From contig JBLIRR010000033.1 of the NCBI GenBank assembly GCA_049472395.1, forward strand, positions 9,333 to 73,332: a DNA stretch of 64,000 nt, written 5' to 3'. The translations under genes and the position numbers were made by a program. The DNA is from JBLIRR01 sp049472395 (GTDB lineage: Bacteria; SZUA-182; DTGQ01; JBLIRR01). The notes under the pieces were generated by a model. The model made no database searches, was not told the origin of the DNA, and worked only from the letters and a program-made list of their open reading frames with translations. How positions within the stretch are numbered: position 1 is the stretch's first letter; every line of letters begins with the position of its first letter. Of the stretch, positions 54,290 through 63,157 are shown one piece after another.

Positions 54290-55141
54290 ATGAGTATTCA
54301 TCAAAAAGTTCCATGCATATACATTATTGCATGCACAGTGCTGTTGCCCGCATGCTCACGCATTGTATTTTATCCGAATCGACATACTTACACTACACCG
54401 GAGCAATTGGGGCTTGCCTACGAAGAAGTGTATATTAACACGGAGGATAATGAACGTCTTCATGGATGGTTTCTTCTCACTACCCATAAAGCACAAGGCA
54501 CTGTCTTTTACCTGCACGGAAATGCTCAAAACATCAGCGCTCATATTAACAATGTCTCCTGGTTGCCGGCACAAGGGTATCAGGTATTTTTACTGGATTA
54601 TAGGGGATACGGGGACTCTTCAGGCACGCCGACTATCGAAGGAGCGTTAAAAGACATACAGAGTGGCTTTGAGTGGCTATCCCCACAACTCCGGGTACAA
54701 AAATTACCCCTCTATCTTCTCGGACAAAGTCTCGGGGCGAGTTTAGGGGGATATTTTGTAGCTACGCAGCCTCACGTGAAAGAAAGTCTTAATGGTGTCA
54801 TATTAGATGCCGGATTTGCAAATTTGCGGACAATTGCCCGTGAAAAATTACGCACCTGCTGGCTCACATGGCCCCTTCACTATCCCTTAAGTATTCTCTT
54901 TACTAATAAATATAATCTTGATAAGGTCATACACTCTCTATCTCCTATCCCTTTGTTAATAATACATAGCGATGATGATAACGTAATTCCTGCCAGCCAT
55001 GGAAGAACGCTTTATGAGCTGGCCGATGAACCCAAATATTATATGCACACAACAGGCCCCCATATAAGCACCTTCATGATTAATGACAATAGAGAACAGG
55101 TAACGGAGTTTATGAAACACGCTTCACGGCTATCGGATTAA
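54290..55141 (+). CDS. Alpha/beta hydrolase lipoprotein
   Basis: The 283-residue protein has a lipoprotein signal (IYIIACTVLLPACSR; lipobox LPAC). The hydrolase fold shows YLHGNAQNISAHI (oxyanion loop), LLDYRGYGDSSGTPTI, the nucleophile elbow in LLGQSLGASLGG, the acid Asp in LIIHSDDDNVIP, and a late His (TTGPHISTF). It resembles the FrsA/YqkD group with unknown substrate. It begins right after the kinase stop (54287-54289) and may be co-transcribed. Confidence 0.9.
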   Translation: MSIHQKVPCIYIIACTVLLPACSRIVFYPNRHTYTTPEQLGLAYEEVYINTEDNERLHGWFLLTTHKAQGTVFYLHGNAQNISAHINNVSWLPAQGYQVFLLDYRGYGDSSGTPTIEGALKDIQSGFEWLSPQLRVQKLPLYLLGQSLGASLGGYFVATQPHVKESLNGVILDAGFANLRTIAREKLRTCWLTWPLHYPLSILFTNKYNLDKVIHSLSPIPLLIIHSDDDNVIPASHGRTLYELADEPKYYMHTTGPHISTFMINDNREQVTEFMKHASRLSD

Positions 55142-55173
55142 CTCAAATTTTAACCAGATCAGAAGTTCTGTAC

Positions 55174-57072
55174 TTAAAAAAATCTGCACCAGGCGATATG
55201 TGCTTCAGTGTTATATTCATCAAAGATTTTTTCACGTGCTATATCAAGGCGGATTTGGTTATTCGTGGTTATTACCAAATTCTGTGAGAGAGAAAGTGTG
55301 CCTGACTCGTGCTCATCACCCCACTCATAGTATATCTGCCTGGCATGCAAGTGACACTTCCACCATCGGGTCACATCGACACGGGTGCCGACTGAAAATC
55401 CCCCTCCAAGCGAAAAATCCTTCTCATAACGGGGAGAGTACTGAAATTCCGGCTCCATCACTACATAACACAGGCCCATTATTTTATTATAATATGCCAA
55501 TCCACCGCCGGTGTTGAGCCGGAACACGGGGGACTCTTTTTTATTTGCCATCATGAGCCGGTATACACCCGTTGACACTTTCCATGACAAGGGTTTGAAA
55601 AACCTGCCTCTTGGGGAAAGAGAAACAATGTCAATCCCCCCAAAGCTATCCAGAACGAGCTTTTCTTCAGAGAAGTAGTACCTGAACCTCGTTTCAAGAA
55701 ATTTTATCTGCACTCCCTGGTGATACCCGTAATCTGTATCAAGAAGGTCACTGAAGACTGGCCGGATGCCAAGTTCAAAAAACGATTCACCATGATTTAT
55801 TCCTAATGCGGCATCAACCCTCCTTGAATCTCGTCCCCTATCCGGTTGAGGCGGCTCCGGAGGGACTGATGACTCTTCCAGTTTTCCGAGTGTACTCCTC
55901 GCCTTCAGTGAGTGAAGATAAATCTTCTGATACTGCTCCTTGGATATCTTTTTCTTCGCATACTTGTATCCAACATAGTCGATCACAAGATCGAGAATCA
56001 GTATCTTCTCTTTTTTGCCCATATCAAGGTCGAGCACGGAGGATGGCTCTCTTATCCCCTCTGTTATTTCCAGCGCGATCTCCTGAGCGCTTTTGTGAAG
56101 CAGGGATATCGTGTGATTGATCTTTGATGCCTTTGACGGCCTGAATTCGACTTTTTCTATCATCCCTGATTTTTTTACTTCCCTGATTGTATCAATCGGA
56201 AGGGCCCATACTGAAAATTTGTCGGTGAGATGGGCAGACGGGCGCGCAGCTTCAAGGAGATACAGAAGGCTGTAAGAGCAGTTTTCATCAAAAAAGTAGT
56301 AATCAGAATAGATATTCTCAAGCTCCCTTATATGCCTAACCATCCTCTCCAGCTCCGGGACGGTAAGGTTCAGATGATATTCCCAGATGTCCCGCTGGCT
56401 AATGTCACTGTACTGCTGAATCTTCATATAGTAAGGAAGCACTGAATAATATCCCTTGTAAAACCCGAAGAGCCCCTTCACGGCAAAAAGAATGCCATTT
56501 GTTTCCTCTGAATGCGCGGAATAATTCACTGATTTTGTCAGCAGCTTATTGGGGTATTCTGACTCAATGTTAAGCAGTGTATGACCGAACATTGACGCAG
56601 GATTGTTCATATAATACGTGGGGAAGACCAGAATGGCTGACTTAGGATGGACAGCAGTCACAGCGTCACACTCAAACAGAGGGACTTTGGTTGGGTCGAT
56701 ACCGAGTTCCTCTTTGAGCCAGGTATACCTAGCAATAAACTGGCACACAGGGAAGTCTCCTTCCTTGACCTCATCGCTGAAAAAGGTCCTTATTGAGGCT
56801 TCAAGCTCTGCCCGGGGATCATGCTTCCCATCCGGGGAGAGAAAGAACTGAGGGTCATCAACAGTACTTGCTGTAGAGAAAGCTCCCTTTTCATAATGAA
56901 GAAGGATGTGCCAGTATCGGTCCTCATACAGTTTTTTCTGTTCGGCAAGGTCAATGAGATACTCAAGATAGTCTGGACTTGTTGCCGTGGCCTCGAACGT
57001 TCCCCCAATAACGCATAAGATAATGAGAGTACACAAGAATGGAAAGAGGAAACGAGATTTAGATCGTGGCAT
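55174..57072 (-). CDS. DUF4105 (Lnb N-terminal-like) outer-membrane or periplasmic protein
   Basis: The protein is 632 residues from the preferred start MPRSKSRFLF; an in-frame ATG at 57102 would add 10. A signal peptide (FLFPFLCTLIILCVIGG) is followed by a conserved domain with NPASMFGHTLLNIESE and YFFDENCSYSLLYLLEA. These His and Cys/Asn motifs are the hallmark of DUF4105, a papain-like-fold periplasmic family. The C-terminal part is beta-strand-like and ends in AHIAWCRFF, consistent with an outer-membrane barrel. It lies downstream of a DUF3015 gene, a frequent partner. Function unknown. Confidence 0.85.
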   Translation of the reverse strand: MPRSKSRFLFPFLCTLIILCVIGGTFEATATSPDYLEYLIDLAEQKKLYEDRYWHILLHYEKGAFSTASTVDDPQFFLSPDGKHDPRAELEASIRTFFSDEVKEGDFPVCQFIARYTWLKEELGIDPTKVPLFECDAVTAVHPKSAILVFPTYYMNNPASMFGHTLLNIESEYPNKLLTKSVNYSAHSEETNGILFAVKGLFGFYKGYYSVLPYYMKIQQYSDISQRDIWEYHLNLTVPELERMVRHIRELENIYSDYYFFDENCSYSLLYLLEAARPSAHLTDKFSVWALPIDTIREVKKSGMIEKVEFRPSKASKINHTISLLHKSAQEIALEITEGIREPSSVLDLDMGKKEKILILDLVIDYVGYKYAKKKISKEQYQKIYLHSLKARSTLGKLEESSVPPEPPQPDRGRDSRRVDAALGINHGESFFELGIRPVFSDLLDTDYGYHQGVQIKFLETRFRYYFSEEKLVLDSFGGIDIVSLSPRGRFFKPLSWKVSTGVYRLMMANKKESPVFRLNTGGGLAYYNKIMGLCYVVMEPEFQYSPRYEKDFSLGGGFSVGTRVDVTRWWKCHLHARQIYYEWGDEHESGTLSLSQNLVITTNNQIRLDIAREKIFDEYNTEAHIAWCRFF

Positions 57073-57134
57073 CTCCAGATTATTTACCTTACAGTTGAAC
57101 AATTCCTGATCAGCTCGTACGTGCTTGATAAGGT

Positions 57135-57170
57135 GGTCTTTCAGCCGGGAGAGGACATAGCTGAAAGACC
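57135..57170. terminator. Hairpin between DUF3015 and DUF4105 genes
   Basis: GGTCTTTCAGC (57135-57145) pairs perfectly with GCTGAAAGACC (57160-57170), with a 14-base loop. It lies in the 117-base gap between the two minus-strand genes, so it could attenuate or stabilise the transcript and allow higher expression of the upstream DUF3015 gene. The flanking T-runs are weak. Confidence 0.5.
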
Positions 57171-57189
57171 AGTCCTTTTAATTCTGCAC

Positions 57190-57663
57190 TTATATTTGAG
57201 TGATAATATCGGTGATCTTTTGGACAACTTCCTCATTCGTTACTTCAGTAGATGAGAAAATAGCATCAAAATTATTTTGCAGCATTACGTAAAGATTTGC
57301 CCTGTTTTCTTGAGGTACTTCCGCAAGGTCAGCAATTGCCTCAAGAAATTCACCCTCTCCCGCAGCAATATCAGAGGCTATATTATCCATATTGTCTGCG
57401 GCAAATTTATTAAGTCTTTCCCTCATCGCAAAAGAGCTAAATTTTTCGCAGCCAAGCGTTCCTGATGTAATACCGAACGTCTGGTTCCCAAAGCTGCCGT
57501 TTGTCGTCGCAGCACATATCTGGGTCATAAGACCATCACTCTGGCTTTCAAAAAACATTGAACCAAGGCCACAACCGCAGTTACTATCAGTTTTTGGCCC
57601 TGCGTGCGCCATTCCAACAACCGCAATAAATGAAATTATTACCATAAAAGCTATTTTTTTCAT
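57190..57663 (-). CDS. DUF3015 family secreted protein
   Basis: The start MKKIAFMVIISFIAVVGMAH at 57663 is supported by AAGGAG 7 bases upstream; an in-frame ATG at 57696 lacks this. The 157-residue product has a signal peptide ending AHA, then the DUF3015 signature (NCGCGLGSMFFES; QICAATTNGSFGNQTFGITS; GTLGCEKF). Conserved Cys pairs suggest disulfides in the periplasm. It precedes the DUF4105 gene in the same direction, a recurring genome pair whose role is unknown. A TATAAT box occurs on the minus strand at 57727-57732. Confidence 0.85.
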   Translation of the reverse strand: MKKIAFMVIISFIAVVGMAHAGPKTDSNCGCGLGSMFFESQSDGLMTQICAATTNGSFGNQTFGITSGTLGCEKFSSFAMRERLNKFAADNMDNIASDIAAGEGEFLEAIADLAEVPQENRANLYVMLQNNFDAIFSSTEVTNEEVVQKITDIITQI

Positions 57664-57696
57664 TTTTTTCTCCTTCTTGGAAAGATTAATGATCAA

Positions 57697-58004
57697 TAAA
57701 TTACTCCTCCCCCTTTTTTCTATACTATTATAAAGTTACCTTACATGAATAATATATCACCAATTTTAATTTTGACTGTTTAAATTCCTCAAGCCACATG
57801 CTATGTGCCCCAAATTAGAATTGCTGATAATATATTCTATTGGTCACTTGTTTGAGTATAATATAAAAAAAGAGTGCCTTATTCAAACTTTCTTCACATG
57901 ATTTTTAATGAAATGAAAAAAAATGTGCCCTCAATATTGAGTTTTATGTAAAAAACACTTATAGTACATGGAGAATGCCAATGAAATAAATAAGAAGAGG
58001 AATT
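57697..58004. promoter_or_regulatory. Divergent spacer between DUF3015 and pheS
   Basis: A gene-free AT-rich region of 308 bases that must carry both promoters. A minus-strand TATAAT at 57727-57732 serves the DUF3015 side. CTCAATATTGAG, a perfect 12-base palindrome (57930-57941), lies about 65 bases before pheS. No T-box or similar aminoacyl-tRNA-synthetase leader was recognised. Confidence 0.4.
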
Positions 58005-59531
58005 ATGAAAATCACAATCACTGAGGATCAGTCACAGATATTACACTTTTTACACAAGGGCCAGGGCCCCTTTACTATTTCAGAAGTTTCAGAAAAAACA
58101 GGTGTTGATCAGGCGCATGTAATGGGATTTCTTACCTTTGCCAAAGAAAAAGGCTGGATCCTCCTTGAAGAGAGACCGAAGGAAGAGATTGTACCATCAC
58201 CGGAGGCGGCGGAGCATCTCCTTAAAGGAGTGCCTGAGCGGCAGATGTTACCCCTCTTGGCAAAAGAACCATCACTTCCCATGAAGAAAGTAGCGAGTGA
58301 AGCCAAGGATTTGGGAATTCCCGTGAATGAGATTATAAAATGGGGCTCTCTGCGGGGTTGGATAGAGAAAAAGAAGGGGGACCTCTCGATTACCAAAGCG
58401 GGGAGGGAAGGCATCGAGCGGAAAGATGATGACGAAAGGGCCCTTGAATTAGCCATTGCACATAAGGTGACATATCTTGATGAGTTGTCTCGCCATGGGA
58501 TTGACAGTGAGCGGGTAAAAAAGTTATTGAACAACCGTTCTTCTTTGGCAAAAATTAAACCGAGAATCATCCGTTTCGTGCACCTTACGCAAGAGGGACG
58601 AAACGCGCTCAATGAAGTGAAGGTAAAAAAGGAGCGTAATGTCTTATCTTCCGAGGATATTACCAGCGGCGAATGGCGCTCTGTTGAGCTACGCAGTTAT
58701 GATGTGACCTTGGAGGCTGAAAAAGCCTACCCTGCAAAGATCCATCCATTACAAAAAATTCTTCAGCAAACACGGCGAGCATTCCTGGAGATGGGATTTA
58801 CAGAAATCGTCAGCCCGCAGGTCGAGTCGGCTTTTTGGGACTTTGATGCCCTCTTCCAACCCCAGGATCATCCGGCGCGCGATATGCAGGATACCTTTTA
58901 TTTAAAACATCCGGTGGAGGCGAAGCTTCCACACGCTGATATTGTGGAGAAAGTAAAACAGACACATGAGAATGGGTGGGAAACAGGTTCCACGGGGTGG
59001 GGCTATCAGTGGAGCCAAGAGCGGGCCCGCCATCTCGTATTGCGCACGCATACGACAGCCTCCACAATCCGGGCATTAGCCGAGGACCCGAATCCGCCGC
59101 GTAAAGTTTTTTGTGTGGGCCGGGTGTACCGGAACGAGGCGATAAGTTACAAACACCTCCCTGAATTCCACCAGGTTGACGGGATTATCATTGATGAAGA
59201 ATCAAGTCTCGCAACCCTCCTCGGTACCCTCACGGTATTCTATCAGAAAATGGGATTTGAAAAGGTAAAATTCAAACCGGACTTTTTCCCCTATACAGAA
59301 CCCAGTGCCGAGGTATCGGTATGGATGCCGCAACGCGAGGGCTGGATTGAACTGGGTGGCTGCGGTATATATCGGCCGGAGGTAACCCATCCTTTTGGGT
59401 GCAGATTTCCGGTAATGGCCTGGGGATTAGGATTAGAGCGGCTCGCTATGCTTCGTTACGGGTTTCATGATATACGCGAATTGTATTGGAGTGATTTGGA
59501 TAATATAAAAGAGGTAGCACTATGCCAGTAG
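58005..59531 (+). CDS. pheS: Phenylalanyl-tRNA synthetase alpha subunit, archaeal/eukaryal type
   Basis: The subunit is 508 residues. That is about 160 longer than normal bacterial PheS, because residues 1 to about 220 form an N-terminal helix-turn-helix extension (FTISEVSEKTGVDQAHVMGF) as in archaeal and eukaryal proteins. The class II catalytic part has FLEMGFTEIVSPQVESAFWD (motif 1 region), RVYRNEAISYKHLPEFHQVD (motif 2, archaeal form) and WGLGLERLAMLRYG (motif 3). It charges tRNA(Phe) together with PheT. Its last 10 bases overlap pheT. The archaeal type is known in spirochaetes and some other bacteria, and suggests ancient transfer. Confidence 0.95.
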   Translation: MKITITEDQSQILHFLHKGQGPFTISEVSEKTGVDQAHVMGFLTFAKEKGWILLEERPKEEIVPSPEAAEHLLKGVPERQMLPLLAKEPSLPMKKVASEAKDLGIPVNEIIKWGSLRGWIEKKKGDLSITKAGREGIERKDDDERALELAIAHKVTYLDELSRHGIDSERVKKLLNNRSSLAKIKPRIIRFVHLTQEGRNALNEVKVKKERNVLSSEDITSGEWRSVELRSYDVTLEAEKAYPAKIHPLQKILQQTRRAFLEMGFTEIVSPQVESAFWDFDALFQPQDHPARDMQDTFYLKHPVEAKLPHADIVEKVKQTHENGWETGSTGWGYQWSQERARHLVLRTHTTASTIRALAEDPNPPRKVFCVGRVYRNEAISYKHLPEFHQVDGIIIDEESSLATLLGTLTVFYQKMGFEKVKFKPDFFPYTEPSAEVSVWMPQREGWIELGGCGIYRPEVTHPFGCRFPVMAWGLGLERLAMLRYGFHDIRELYWSDLDNIKEVALCQ

Positions 59532-61315
59532 TAGCAATATCGGTCAATCGGATCAACAGCTTATTAGGACAATCCTATGATATAAAAAAACTTGTCACCA
59601 CTATGCAACAATTGGGCTGCGATGTGGAAGATACGGTGAGAATTTCCCTCTATACCTGTACGTTTTGCAACGCACCCTTAGAAAAACTGGAGAAGGAAGA
59701 TCCGCCGAAACGCTGTGATTTTTGCGGGAATGAATCGGAAACCCCATTCCCCCATTTTTCAACGGACAATGCAATTCGTATCGATTTACTTGCAGACAGG
59801 CCTGATTTATTCGATCCGGGGGGATTAGCCCGGGCGTTAAAAGGGTATTTGGGTCTTGCGGAAGGGTTATCCGAGTATCCCGTGAAGGGAGCTTCCGTTG
59901 AGGTTGAGGTTAATCCTTCGCTACTTCAGCCGGAAAGCTACCGGCCTTTTATTGTATGTGCTGTCGTGAATATGCCTGTCCTTGATCATAACGGCTTGCG
60001 GGAGATCATGAAGCTTCAGGAAAATCTTCACTGGGGGATTGGCAGAGACCGCAAATTGGCATCAATCGGTGTGTATGATATGGCGGCCATTACGCCACCT
60101 ATTAGGTATAGGTCTGTCGATCCTGTTGGATTTTCCTTTACGCCCTTGGGCATGCCTGGTAAGAGTATGTCTCCCCGTCAAATTCTGGAGGAGCATCCGA
60201 AAGGTGTGGCATATGCCCACTTGCTCTCCAATTTAAAAGCCTACCCCCTGCTTATCGATAGCAAAGACCAGGTTCTTTCCATGCCACCTATTATTAACAG
60301 TGAAGAGACAAAAGTATCCATAGGCTCACAAAAGCTGTTTATTGATGTGACAGGATTGACCCGCGATGCAGTGACCAAGTCATTAGATACCTTGGTGTGC
60401 TCTCTTGCTGAATTGGGTGGAGAGGTTGAGGCAGTGAAAATCAAGCACCCAGAGGCAGAGCAGACGACTCCTGATTTGAATCCCCGTGCCATTATTATTC
60501 AATATAAGGAGGCAAAAAAATGGTTAGGGCTTGACTTTACAGAAGAGGAATGTATGGGGTATCTGCGCAAGATGCGACTTTCGGTTACACATAAGGGGGA
60601 CGACGCCTATGAGGTGCACTACCCAGCTTTCCGCACGGATGTTCGTCACGAGGTCGATATTTTTGAGGATTTGGCAATTGGGTATGGCTATGCCAATATC
60701 CCGACGCGGCTTGTGCCAAGTATGACAGTTGGGAAAGCACGAGGAGAAGAACTGCTCAGTCACACTGTCCGCGAGATAATGATTGGTTTGGGATTTACCG
60801 AGATAATGAGTTTGAACTTGATGTCAGAGGAGCGCCATTTCCAAAAATTCCGGCTCGCACCCGATGATTCCGGCGTGGTGGTTGCCAATCCGAAGACCAT
60901 CGAGCAAGCAGTGATCCGTGGACATATGATGACGGGTATTATGGAAACATTCCATAAAAACCGCCGCAAAGCCACTCCCCAGAAGATATTTGAACTCGGG
61001 AATGTCATACGGTTTAATCCCAAAAAAGAAACCTGCACCGAGGAAAACCGTCATGCAGCCTTTGCCATTATTGGCCCGGAAACAGGCTATGCAGAAGGCC
61101 GGGCAGTGCTTGATTCTATCTTGAGGGAAATAGGGCGATGCGGGACATATCATCCCGCACATCATCCCTCATTCTGCGAGGGGCGATGTGCCCACGTAAC
61201 GGGCGAGAATGATTTATGGGCCATCTTAGGGGAACTCCATCCGGAGGTTTTAAATAATTTTGGCCTGGCATACCCTGTGACCTTGTGCGAACTGAGGCTT
61301 ATGGGTGTTATCTAA
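59522..61315 (+). CDS. pheT: Phenylalanyl-tRNA synthetase beta subunit, archaeal type, with zinc-ribbon-like insertion
   Basis: At 597 residues it is about 200 shorter than bacterial PheT and lacks the N-terminal EMAP/OB domain and C-terminal anticodon-binding ferredoxin-like domain. The archaeal-type signature GRDRKLASIGVYDMAAITPP is present, followed by YRSVDPVGFSFTPLG. B5-like parts appear near PRAIIIQYKEAKKWLGLDFT. Four cysteines (C46, C49, C65, C68 in CTFC...CDFC) form a zinc-ribbon-like insertion near the N-terminus that I do not recall as typical for the family. It overlaps pheS by 10 bases. Confidence 0.93.
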   Translation: MPVVAISVNRINSLLGQSYDIKKLVTTMQQLGCDVEDTVRISLYTCTFCNAPLEKLEKEDPPKRCDFCGNESETPFPHFSTDNAIRIDLLADRPDLFDPGGLARALKGYLGLAEGLSEYPVKGASVEVEVNPSLLQPESYRPFIVCAVVNMPVLDHNGLREIMKLQENLHWGIGRDRKLASIGVYDMAAITPPIRYRSVDPVGFSFTPLGMPGKSMSPRQILEEHPKGVAYAHLLSNLKAYPLLIDSKDQVLSMPPIINSEETKVSIGSQKLFIDVTGLTRDAVTKSLDTLVCSLAELGGEVEAVKIKHPEAEQTTPDLNPRAIIIQYKEAKKWLGLDFTEEECMGYLRKMRLSVTHKGDDAYEVHYPAFRTDVRHEVDIFEDLAIGYGYANIPTRLVPSMTVGKARGEELLSHTVREIMIGLGFTEIMSLNLMSEERHFQKFRLAPDDSGVVVANPKTIEQAVIRGHMMTGIMETFHKNRRKATPQKIFELGNVIRFNPKKETCTEENRHAAFAIIGPETGYAEGRAVLDSILREIGRCGTYHPAHHPSFCEGRCAHVTGENDLWAILGELHPEVLNNFGLAYPVTLCELRLMGVI

Positions 61316-61463
61316 TATCTTTGAGACGGGTCTTTGAGGAGAAGAAATGCAGTGTTTTAAAACGAAGCCTGCGAAAAGAGCTTTATTTAGTAATAATGGG
61401 ATAAGTAATATTTTTTAGCCGTTACCGTCCTTAATTCCAAGAGAGGACCGGTGAGATGAGAAT

Positions 61464-62597
61464 ATGATGGCTAAAGGATTTCATAGAGTATCGATATCAT
61501 TCTTGACAATAATCATCATGGGGATAGTTATCGTGGGTGATATGTATGTGCTTATGGCCGCTAAAAGAGCGTATACTGACCAGGAAGCTATGCTTCTTGC
61601 CTTGGAGATTTCAGGCTCCTTAGTTGCACCACAATCCCTCTATGAAACAATTTCCGATGATTTATCAAAAATCCGCGCCTCCTATCCGTCAATGGCCTCG
61701 ATTCACTATCACCCTCCTTGGGTACCGGGAGAGCTTCTCATCGGACTTACATCTGAGGCGATGAAGCTGTTTGAAAAGGACAAATATCGTGGACTGACGG
61801 CCCTGAATAGACAATTCAAACCAGTAGAAATCATCTCACATACCTACTTTTTAGAATTGAAGTTTGATGAAAAATACAATCCTGAATATCTTGCGCCTCT
61901 CTATGCTGCCGTAGATGGTGTGAAGTATGCGGAACCGAATTGGGTAAGCAGACATGGAGATATGATTGAATATTCCTCACCTCACTATATTTTTAGTACA
62001 GGCTGGGGAGATTGTCCTTCCGGATGTATCTCTCACCATCACTGGGTCTTCTCCGTTATCGATGAGTCTGTCACACTCGTCAATGAATATGGCAGTTCCC
62101 AGGAACCCCCCGTTTTGCCCACGGTAATCGACGACTATGAGGACGCTCCAATTACCAATCCCTCCTCCCGCGAACCCGATGACTCTCAAAAAAGCGCCAT
62201 ATCCTATTCGCTACCTGCACATGAAAGCGATACAACACCTCCTCAACAAGAAACCATGAACTCAGCGCCGCCGCTGCCCCCTCTTACGGCTATCGAGGCT
62301 AAGAGCAGTGCGGAAACCATGCCTGTTGTCAATAATTTTCTCTCATCTCCTCAAAAGGCCGTGCCCATGTGGTCCCCTATTACTCCATATCTTCCTTCGG
62401 CATCCCAGAGTTTTATTTACCCAGTACCACACATTTCTCATACCTATACTGCCTTGCAAAATCAGCCTGTAATGACGCATCTCATATTTAATTCATCCTC
62501 CCTTGTATCCCCGCAGTCTCAGTCATGGCCGCAGTCCACACCCCCGTATACTTCGTTCTCTGTGCCTTCATACCCCTTATACGATTTCTATTTCTAA
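61464..62597 (+). CDS. Secreted protein resembling a subtilase prodomain without protease domain, Pro/Ser-rich tail
   Basis: The 377-residue product has a signal anchor (SFLTIIIMGIVIVGDMYVLM). Residues about 80-160 read VPGELLIGLTSEAMKLFEKD, then LNRQFKPVEI, FLELKFDEKYNPEYLAPLYA and VDGVKYAEPNW. This is the pattern of fervidolysin-like S8 N-terminal prodomains, which normally precede the catalytic domain. Here no Asp/His/Ser triad follows. Instead come a short Cys/His stretch (GWGDCPSGCISHHHWVF) and about 170 residues rich in Pro, Ser and Thr. A free prodomain can act as an inhibitor or chaperone of subtilases, so a link to the protease at 45826 is possible. The stop is 2 bases before a dispersed repeat copy. 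Confidence 0.65.
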   Translation: MMAKGFHRVSISFLTIIIMGIVIVGDMYVLMAAKRAYTDQEAMLLALEISGSLVAPQSLYETISDDLSKIRASYPSMASIHYHPPWVPGELLIGLTSEAMKLFEKDKYRGLTALNRQFKPVEIISHTYFLELKFDEKYNPEYLAPLYAAVDGVKYAEPNWVSRHGDMIEYSSPHYIFSTGWGDCPSGCISHHHWVFSVIDESVTLVNEYGSSQEPPVLPTVIDDYEDAPITNPSSREPDDSQKSAISYSLPAHESDTTPPQQETMNSAPPLPPLTAIEAKSSAETMPVVNNFLSSPQKAVPMWSPITPYLPSASQSFIYPVPHISHTYTALQNQPVMTHLIFNSSSLVSPQSQSWPQSTPPYTSFSVPSYPLYDFYF

Positions 62598-62598
62598 T

Positions 62599-62662
62599 CA
62601 GCAATTCTCATTATGGCCAATTGCTTTGTTGGTTGGGGATTCTGCGCTATTTGTTGAACACA
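62599..62662. repeat. Dispersed palindromic repeat, copy B (partial)
   Basis: Starts CAGCAATTCTCATTATGGCC and has GGGATTCTGCGCTATTTGTT near 62637-62656, matching the ends and core of the 18432-18513 element with substitutions. It occupies the gap between the convergent prodomain-like gene and the redoxin gene. Confidence 0.65.
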
Positions 62663-62665
62663 GAA

Positions 62666-63133
62666 TTATTGACGAAGTTGATCCAGAATTCTCGTCATCT
62701 CTTCGATAGAGGTGATATCCTCCATAGAGTTGCCGTAATGAATAAAGCGTACCTTCCCCTCCTTGTCAATAATAAATTGGGCGGGCATACGGCCCAATTT
62801 GAGGAGATGCACTTCCTGGCCATAAAGGTCAAGCACGGTATGATGCGGATCAGGTAATCCTATAAAGGGAAAGGAGTTTTTTGACCAATACTTCCGAAAG
62901 GTCTCCCTATCCTCCGGGCCAACTGCTATTACTTCAGCCTCCCGTGTAAGAAATTGATGGTATTCATGGCGCAACTGTGCCATATGCCGCCGAGTGAACG
63001 GTCACATAAAGCCACGGTTGAGTACGAGAATGACGTTTTTATTGCCTAGGAAATCTGAAAGGTGAACTGGTATATCGTTGAGGTCATTTAAGGTAAAATC
63101 CGGCGCTGTGCTATTCTTTATAATCTTAGTCAT
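62666..63133 (-). CDS. Peroxiredoxin-like (AhpC/TSA) protein with in-frame TGA at the catalytic Cys: probable selenoprotein
   Basis: The frame runs from ATG 63133 (AAAGGAG 8 bases upstream) to TAA at 62666, 155 residues, interrupted only by TGA at 63002-63004. Translation gives MTKIIKNSTAPDFTLNDLND at the start, then VILVLNRGFM-[TGA]-PFTRRHMAQL. Relatives of this redoxin family read RGFWCPFCRRHxAQLR, so the TGA replaces the first, peroxidatic Cys and Thr the second. The remainder (VIAVGPEDRETFRKYWSKNS; DLYGQEVHLLKLGRMPAQFI) is intact, which argues against a pseudogene. A short hairpin (ATGGC/GCCAT) begins 18 bases after the TGA, in the usual SECIS range. Selenocysteine at residue 44 is inferred; a selABD locus is not in the window. 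Confidence 0.85.
62966..62983 (-). promoter_or_regulatory. Candidate bacterial SECIS hairpin
   Basis: On the coding strand ATGGC-ACAGTTGC-GCCAT forms a 5-base stem with an 8-base loop containing a G, starting 18 bases after the TGA codon (63002-63004). Position and loop fit bacterial SECIS elements that recruit SelB. A competing GGCG/CGCC pairing exists, and folding energy was not computed. Confidence 0.4.
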
Positions 63134-63157
63134 ACATTTTTCTCCTTTATTACATCA

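Noticed and set aside
62666..62983. A stand-alone 105-residue redoxin starting at ATG 62983, or a pseudogene with a nonsense mutation
   Set aside because: The upstream 43 residues in the same frame complete the redoxin N-terminus with a proper RBS. The only interruption is TGA exactly at the catalytic Cys, which fits selenocysteine better than decay.
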